Of a stretch of 10,384 nt of DNA, positions 7,201 to 10,384 are shown piece by piece; the first letter of the stretch is position 1; each line of letters starts with the position of its first letter. Below the pieces are notes generated by a model. It made no database searches. It saw nothing but the letters and a program-made list of their open reading frames with translations, and was not told the DNA's origin. The stretch spans positions 1 to 10,384 of the forward strand of contig DATFBR010000229.1 in assembly GCA_035253685.1 (NCBI GenBank), given 5' to 3'. Position numbers and translations under genes: made by a program. This DNA is from DASRTE01 sp035253685. Lineage in GTDB: Bacteria; Actinomycetota; Actinomycetes; Jiangellales; Jiangellaceae.

Positions 7201-7361
7201 TTCTCGATGCCGGCGGCGTCCACGTCCCCGACATAGACTTCGAGACCGGCTCCCGGCGGTTCTCCCGACTGGGCTTGTGCGGGTAGTACAGCAACCGCCC
7301 CGGCTCCGACCAGGGCCAGGGCGGAAAGGACTGCGACGGGTCTGCGTCGGTGCGTCCTCAT
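4218..7361 (-). CDS. Secreted multidomain M14 zinc carboxypeptidase
   Basis: This 1047-residue protein, numbered from the ATG at 7361, is an exported metallocarboxypeptidase. A Sec-type signal peptide (basic RTHRRRP, hydrophobic core, AQA cleavage near 30) is followed by a propeptide-like region to about 120. The M14 catalytic domain (about 125-440) has zinc ligands H186 and E189 (QHAREW) and H319 (YHS). Substrate-binding residues are R242/R245 (NRLWRK) and N266-R267 (GVDPNRNF), and the catalytic glutamate is E389 (GFTPEMST). It should release C-terminal residues from extracellular peptides. Then come a beta-rich segment (about 460-562), an alpha/beta segment resembling a glutamine-amidotransferase-like fold (about 566-690) with no nucleophile cysteine, and an immune-inhibitor-A/MAM-like domain (about 808-970). 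No membrane anchor is seen at the C-terminus. It interrupts the menaquinone cluster and probably has its own promoter and terminator. Confidence 0.92.
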   Translation of the reverse strand: MRTHRRRPVAVLSALALVGAGAVAVLPAQAQSGEPPGAGLEVYVGDVDAAGIEKMRELGVDVTDATAGEGAGGTVEVEAVLSEVQAAKLRDAGVELEVKTVNGKKASEVLLAQAEQGWDAFRPYSAAGGLRDEIIATAAENDALTEVVNVGSTVQGQDILAVRVTADADSVADGTRPAVLYAGAQHAREWITPEMVRRLMHYVLDSYGSDPEITELVDATELWFMPVANPDGYDFTFTEGNRLWRKNTREINGEPGITIGDGVDPNRNFAVKWGYDNEGSSPDPASDTYRGSGPNSEPETQALDNLFADVGFEFFINYHSAAELLLYGIGWQVSTPSPDDVIYQAMVGTDTNPAVPGYDPDLSAELYTTNGDTDTHAQVQYGTLGFTPEMSTCEAASDSVGNDAWLAEDCVSGFIFPDDEELIQAEFEKNIPFALAVAQSTHDPDDPVVPTTLPKSDAPDLVADPFTVSYGTSQQVAVTAKRSLQDVRLHYSINGGAEVATGVEEWQGGERYGETHDVYYGEFRGIIEAQPGDDVEVWFTGANPAGGGQDAAVRTAPFTYTVHDDIGADVLILAVEDTTGISPVQGVRSAKYVDEYASALTAAGYSTDVYDFDTMGRQAPHHLGVLSHYDAVVWETGDDSLLRSRGQVPGTTAKAALDIEVSVRDYLNEGGKLALAGKNALMGQRDGYVFNPTAPPECTNPDDPVCFPLSNDFMQYWLGTYVNVDNGGVDSEGEPFMLTGAEDPYIGFTGDLNAPGSAQNQSVPPGGLGPDLLLTTSSFLPPEEFPLFASEAPLDWEIPGGPFDPHTGGWYVYSQQADANYKRLTQTVDLTGATSGELRFWSSYDTEVDWDYLFVEAHTPGQDDWTTLPDANGHTQTGTGESCPEGWDELHPFITHYQGANCEPTGTTGDWNAATGTSNGWSEWSVDLSAYAGQQVEVSISYVTDWATQGIGVFLDDVSVLVDGTAVSETSFETDAVEPDLGGGWTVSGSPEGSASNSNDWIRTQLGFEEGAAVTTEDAVYFGFGLEGLAPGERDDLVARTMAHLLD

Positions 7362-7367
7362 CGGCAT

Positions 7368-7374
7368 CTCCTTC
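7368..7374 (-). promoter_or_regulatory. Ribosome binding site that decides the peptidase start
   Basis: The minus strand reads GAAGGAG directly followed by ATGCCGATG. The first ATG (7367) touches the Shine-Dalgarno sequence, which is too close for initiation. The second ATG (7361) has the normal 6-base spacing, so the protein most likely begins MRTHRRRP, two residues shorter than the longest reading frame. The signal peptide is intact either way. Confidence 0.75.
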
Positions 7375-7416
7375 GTTCACCGGTGTTGGGATCCCCCACG
7401 AGGGCGAGTCTTCGGG

Positions 7417-7445
7417 AGCCTGGTGTGATGTCGCTCACCTGTCAA
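7417..7445 (-). promoter_or_regulatory. Candidate sigma-70-type promoter of the peptidase gene
   Basis: On the minus strand a perfect TTGACA (7445-7440) is followed after 17 bases by CAGGCT (7422-7417), which keeps only the A and final T of TATAAT. The predicted start near 7410 gives a leader of about 49 bases. The consensus -35 with correct spacing is the best promoter match in the window. Its spacer is filled by a CRP-like palindrome. Confidence 0.5.
7424..7439. promoter_or_regulatory. CRP/GlxR-like binding site between peptidase and menF
   Basis: TGTGATGTCGCTCACC matches the CRP-family consensus TGTGA-N6-TCACA at 9 of 10 positions. Actinobacterial CRP/GlxR proteins recognise this same pattern. 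It lies wholly within the -35/-10 spacer of the candidate peptidase promoter, where binding would repress. It is centred about 83 bases before the menF start. Sequence match only; no regulator gene is present here. Confidence 0.5.
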
Positions 7446-7461
7446 GCGGTGACAGCTGTCA
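7439..7461. repeat. Three CTGTCA half-sites, including a 12-bp palindrome
   Basis: CTGTCA occurs at 7439-7444, its inverse TGACAG at 7450-7455, and CTGTCA again at 7456-7461. The last two form the perfect palindrome TGACAGCTGTCA (7450-7461). The first copy overlaps the TTGACA -35 element of the peptidase promoter. The arrangement resembles a multi-site operator for a second regulator of the divergent promoters. No known consensus was recognised. Confidence 0.4.
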
Positions 7462-7477
7462 GCAGCACAGGAGCGGC

Positions 7478-7513
7478 ATGAACACGGTGAAGACGACCCG
7501 TACGCTCGGGTGA
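7478..7513 (+). other. Eleven-codon mini-ORF ending one base before menF
   Basis: ATG at 7478, preceded by AGGAG (7469-7473) at 4 bases spacing, opens an 11-codon frame (MNTVKTTRTLG) that stops with TGA at 7511-7513. The menF GTG begins at 7515. If transcribed, it could couple ribosomes into menF, which lacks a clear ribosome binding site of its own. The peptide shows no attenuator-like codon run. It conflicts with the leaderless model for menF and may be chance. Confidence 0.3.
7501..7506 (+). promoter_or_regulatory. Candidate -10 element of a leaderless menF transcript
   Basis: TACGCT fits TANNNT and ends 8 bases before the menF GTG. TGAACA (7479-7484), 4 of 6 matches to TTGACA, lies 16 bases upstream of it. 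Transcription would begin at or next to the start codon, which would explain the absence of a Shine-Dalgarno sequence. Confidence 0.4.
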
Positions 7514-7514
7514 C

Positions 7515-8789
7515 GTGACAACGTTCCCGGCGTCGATTCGTCGATCGGCGCCGCTGGCGCCGCTGGTCGTGCGGACCGTCGCGATACGCGATCCCGGCCC
7601 ACTGCTCCGCCTGCTCCCGGAAGAGGCACCGCTGGCATGGCTGCGATGGGGCGAAGGTCTTGTCGGTTGGGGTCGAACCGCGTCGTTCGAGGCGCTCGGG
7701 CCGCAGCGGTTCGCCGATGCCGAACGGTGGTGGGACGACCTGGTCGGTGCAGCCGTCGTCAGAGACGAGGTGGGGCTGCCTGGTTGCGGGCCGGTGGCCT
7801 TCGGATCGTTCGCCTTCGCCGACGATCCGGGGTTGTCCGTCCTCATCGTGCCCGAGGTCGTCGTCGGCCATCGGGCCGGCCGGTGGTGGGTGACGACGGT
7901 CGCGCTCCAAGGTGCGCTACCGCCCGGCGCCGCACTGCACCGCTCGACACCGATCCGGCGGCCCGATCCGATCGTGTTCGCCGACGGGGCGCGCAGCGGC
8001 GCCGAATGGGAACTCGTCGTTGCCGAGGCCGTCAGCCGGATCGCCGACGGCAAGCTCGACAAGGTCGTGCTGGCCCGCGACCTGGTCGCCGAGTCCCCGT
8101 TGCCGGTCGACCCGCGCTGGCCCCTGCTTCGTCTGGCGGAGCAATACCCCCGGTGCTGGACGTTCAGCGTCGACGGGCTCCTCGGCGCCACGCCGGAGCT
8201 TCTCGTACGCCTCGAGCGCGGACTGGTCACGTCGCGGGTTCTCGCCGGCACGATCCGGCGCACCGGCGACGACGCCCACGACCTCGCCCTCGCCGCATCC
8301 CTGGCGCACTCGAGCAAAGATCTCGAGGAGCACGAGTACGCGGTGAGCTCCGTGGCCGGCGCGCTGACGCCGCACTGCTCCAGCATGAACGTGCCCGAGA
8401 CGCCGTTCGTCCTCGACCTGGCCAACGTCATGCACCTGGCCACCGACGTGACCGGAGTCGCGGCCGACTCCTCGAGCTCGCTGACACTGGCCGCGGCGCT
8501 GCATCCGACGGCTGCGGTGTGCGGAACTCCGACCGCGGAGGCGGCCGCCCTCATCGGCGAGATCGAAGGGCTCGACCGGGGGCGCTACGCGGGCCCGGTC
8601 GGCTGGATCGACGCGTCCGGCGACGGTGAGTGGGGCATCGCCCTGCGCTGCGCCGAGATCGACCGCCGGGATCCTGGCCGGCTCCGACTGTTCGCCGGGT
8701 GCGGGATCGTGGCCGGCTCCGACCCCGAGGCCGAGCTGGCCGAGAGCGTCGCCAAGCTCCTCCCCATGCGCGACGCCCTCACCTGCTGA
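7515..8789 (+). CDS. menF: Isochorismate synthase, menaquinone type
   Basis: This 424-residue chorismate-using enzyme converts chorismate to isochorismate, the entry step of menaquinone synthesis. The C-terminal catalytic half carries the family signatures: KLDKVVLARD (180-189) with the likely general-base lysine K183, GATPELLV (224-231), LAGTIRRT (243-250), SSKDLEEHEYAV (266-277), HPTAAVCGTP (330-339), GEIEGLDRGRYAGPVGW (348-364) and CGIVAGSDPEAELAE (396-410), which include the usual Mg-binding glutamates. The N-terminal 150 residues are divergent, as is usual. Close relatives make siderophore isochorismate or salicylate, but the adjacent menD and nearby menG and menJ favour MenF. GTG at 7515 is the only start between the in-frame stop at 7488-7490 and the conserved LVVRT segment. 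Its stop lies 29 bases from that of menD, on the opposite strand. Confidence 0.94.
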   Translation: MTTFPASIRRSAPLAPLVVRTVAIRDPGPLLRLLPEEAPLAWLRWGEGLVGWGRTASFEALGPQRFADAERWWDDLVGAAVVRDEVGLPGCGPVAFGSFAFADDPGLSVLIVPEVVVGHRAGRWWVTTVALQGALPPGAALHRSTPIRRPDPIVFADGARSGAEWELVVAEAVSRIADGKLDKVVLARDLVAESPLPVDPRWPLLRLAEQYPRCWTFSVDGLLGATPELLVRLERGLVTSRVLAGTIRRTGDDAHDLALAASLAHSSKDLEEHEYAVSSVAGALTPHCSSMNVPETPFVLDLANVMHLATDVTGVAADSSSSLTLAAALHPTAAVCGTPTAEAAALIGEIEGLDRGRYAGPVGWIDASGDGEWGIALRCAEIDRRDPGRLRLFAGCGIVAGSDPEAELAESVAKLLPMRDALTC

Positions 8790-8818
8790 CCGCTCCCGGA
8801 CGTTCCGGACACGAATGA
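8790..8818. other. Short convergent gap between menF and menD
   Basis: Only 29 bases separate the two stop codons. CCGGA-CGT-TCCGG (8796-8808) can form a small 5-bp hairpin readable from either strand. It is too weak to be called a terminator with confidence, so the two transcripts probably overlap at their 3' ends. Confidence 0.35.
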
Positions 8819-10384
8819 TCACGTTAAGAGGGTGGCGGCGACGGCTTCCCGAATTCGGGCGTGGAGTTCCCGGTGACTGGAGCGGTCGACGGTCACCTCG
8901 ACGACTCGCAGACCCTTCTGCGGCGCCAGAGCGGCAGCGAGGTCACCGAGTCCGACCCGCTCGTGCGGAGTTCCGGCGGCGGCACAGAGCGCGGCCAGGT
9001 CGGTCCCGTGCGGGGTTCCGAAGACGCGCTCGAAGACCGCCACGTGCTCCGGCGCTCCCTGTTCGAGCAACGCGAAGATCCCGCCGCCGTCGTCGTTGAG
9101 TACCACGACGCAGAGGTCGGGTTGGGGCTCGTAGGGACCGATGACCAGGCCATTCGCATCATGCAGGAATGTCAGATCCCCCATGACTGCGTAACTCGGC
9201 AGATCGTCGCCCTGCCCACGCGCAAGCGCAGCGCCGACCGCCGCCGACACGGTACCGTCGATGCCCGAGACGCCCCGATTGGCCAGGACGTGGGTCGGGA
9301 GCCGCTCACCGACCAGGTCCACGTCGCGCACTACCGACGACGATCCCAGGAACAGCACGGCGTCCGGCGGCAGCCCGCGCAGGACCTGGCGTGCGGCGGC
9401 GGTGCCGCTGGGCAGCGCGCCACCGGCCAGCGACCGGTCGAGGACCAGGCCGGCTGCGTCGCGCGCTCGCTCGCCTGCAGCAACCCACGCGGACAGCAAT
9501 GCTGACGACCGCGTCGCGAATCGGTCCGGACCGCCGCGAGCGTGGACGGCTTCCCACAGGTCCCCGTCCACGAACACACGCCGGGCCACATGATCCTGGT
9601 CCGGCCACCGTGGACCGGACGCAACGACGTCGACCGGAGCGACCGACCCGCCGACCACGTGCGCCACCTGACGGGACAACGTCGGCCGACCGACCACGAG
9701 CACGCGGTCCGGAGCATTCCTGTGCATCCACTCGCTGCTGCCGGCGACGAGCCGGCCACACGGGACTCCGGCGGGGCGGCGGGTCCACGGCTCGGCGATG
9801 ACCGGCCAGCCACGTCCGGCAGCGAGTTCCCAGGTCGCCGTCACCGCCGAGGCCGGCGCATCGCCGAGGACGACAACCGTCCGATCCTCGGCTACCAGCG
9901 CCTGCCCACCGTCGCCCGGCCCGGCGCGGAATGGCCGCGACCTGTCGGCCGCGGTCCATGGCCGGTAGCCGGCCCGGCCGTCGAGCGGTTCCACCCATGA
10001 CTCGTCCCCGTCGGGAACCAGCGGATTGCGGAACGCGACGTCGAGGTGGACCGGACCCGGATCCGCGTCGACTGCCCCCAGCGCGGCGATGCACGCGCGT
10101 GCGACCGTCGAGCGCCAGTATGCGACCTGGCCGGGGCGTACTTCCGGTGCCGCGATCTCGTGGAACAGCCGGACGGCACGGCCGAAGATCCCCACCTGAT
10201 CGGTGGTCTGGTTCGCGCCGACGCCGCGCAACTCGCCGGGCCGATCGGCCGTGAGCACGATCACAGGCGTTCCCGAGTGGTGGGCCTCGAGGACCGCGGG
10301 ATGGAGGTTGGCGACCGCGGTGCCGGAGGTGGTGACGACCGCAGCGGGTCTGCCATCGGACTTGGCCATGCCCACGGCAGTGAA
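8819..10384 (-). CDS. menD: SEPHCHC synthase MenD, 5' end cut by the window edge
   Basis: MenD is a thiamine-diphosphate enzyme joining 2-oxoglutarate-derived succinic semialdehyde to isochorismate, the committed step after MenF. The frame is open to the right edge (521 residues visible, beginning FTAVGMAKSDGRPAAVVTTSG). Roughly 50-60 N-terminal residues are missing, including the conserved glutamate that activates the cofactor. PYR-domain signatures are VVTTSGTAVANLHPAVLEA and ADRPGELRGVGANQTTDQVGIFG (with 20 or more residues of typical MenD sequence). The diphosphate/Mg-binding motif in the C-terminal domain runs from GDLTFLHDANGL (about 9146-9181) to NDDGGGIF (9074-9097). No frameshift is seen. 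It ends AATLLT at the TGA at 8821-8819, converging on menF rather than following it head to tail. Confidence 0.96.
   Translation of the reverse strand, partial: FTAVGMAKSDGRPAAVVTTSGTAVANLHPAVLEAHHSGTPVIVLTADRPGELRGVGANQTTDQVGIFGRAVRLFHEIAAPEVRPGQVAYWRSTVARACIAALGAVDADPGPVHLDVAFRNPLVPDGDESWVEPLDGRAGYRPWTAADRSRPFRAGPGDGGQALVAEDRTVVVLGDAPASAVTATWELAAGRGWPVIAEPWTRRPAGVPCGRLVAGSSEWMHRNAPDRVLVVGRPTLSRQVAHVVGGSVAPVDVVASGPRWPDQDHVARRVFVDGDLWEAVHARGGPDRFATRSSALLSAWVAAGERARDAAGLVLDRSLAGGALPSGTAAARQVLRGLPPDAVLFLGSSSVVRDVDLVGERLPTHVLANRGVSGIDGTVSAAVGAALARGQGDDLPSYAVMGDLTFLHDANGLVIGPYEPQPDLCVVVLNDDGGGIFALLEQGAPEHVAVFERVFGTPHGTDLAALCAAAGTPHERVGLGDLAAALAPQKGLRVVEVTVDRSSHRELHARIREAVAATLLT

Noticed and set aside
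4179..7286. A 1035-residue open frame on the plus strand opposite the M14 peptidase
   Set aside because: It is the codon-phase mirror of a real high-GC gene: rich in Arg, Val, Gly and His, with no recognisable domain, no ribosome binding site, and it covers the peptidase terminator. The minus frame has a signal peptide and a full M14 active site.
7378..7385. CACCGGTG palindrome just upstream of the peptidase ribosome binding site
   Set aside because: Only 8 bp, expected by chance at this GC content; a shared CGTTCAC with the menJ palindrome is not enough to claim the same regulator.
1..10384. CRISPR array, transposon, tRNA or phage-defence genes
   Set aside because: Regular direct repeats, terminal inverted repeats, tRNA-like cloverleaf sequence and defence-type domains were looked for in the gaps and frames; none was seen.

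Overview
The window comes from a high-GC actinobacterium. The evidence is the strong G/C bias at third codon positions, frequent GTG starts, long shadow reading frames opposite every gene, and genes with actinobacterial family features: a NuoC with an N-terminal leader before its RRGMFG motif, a MenJ-type quinone reductase, and a MenG starting VTRAHLDKQP. The genus cannot be fixed from this sequence. The two edge genes are cut: nuoC lacks its 3' end and menD its 5' end.

Layout. Positions 1-4053 (minus strand) hold menG, menJ, nuoA, nuoB and nuoC, read right to left. Positions 4218-7361 (minus) hold a large secreted M14 metallocarboxypeptidase with non-catalytic C-terminal domains, followed by a strong hairpin terminator. 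Positions 7515-8789 (plus) hold menF, divergent from the peptidase. Positions 8819-10384 (minus) hold menD, convergent with menF. Everything longer than 300 bases is coding. The four informative intergenic gaps (1775-1877, 3171-3285, 4054-4217, 7362-7514) hold candidate promoters and operator-like palindromes.

How the genes fit together. MenF (chorismate to isochorismate) and MenD (isochorismate plus 2-oxoglutarate to SEPHCHC) start menaquinone synthesis. MenG methylates demethylmenaquinone at the end. The MenJ-type reductase saturates part of the isoprenoid tail. NuoA, NuoB and NuoC are subunits of the proton-pumping NADH dehydrogenase that reduces menaquinone. So the window couples synthesis of the electron carrier to the enzyme that uses it. 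The peptidase has no evident link to respiration and looks like an insertion in the cluster.

I see no CRISPR array, tRNA, rRNA, IS element or phage gene, and no clearly new multi-gene system. The most interesting signals are regulatory: a perfect 22-bp palindrome just upstream of menJ, a CRP/GlxR-like site inside the spacer of a consensus-like peptidase promoter, and menF and menG starts that look leaderless.
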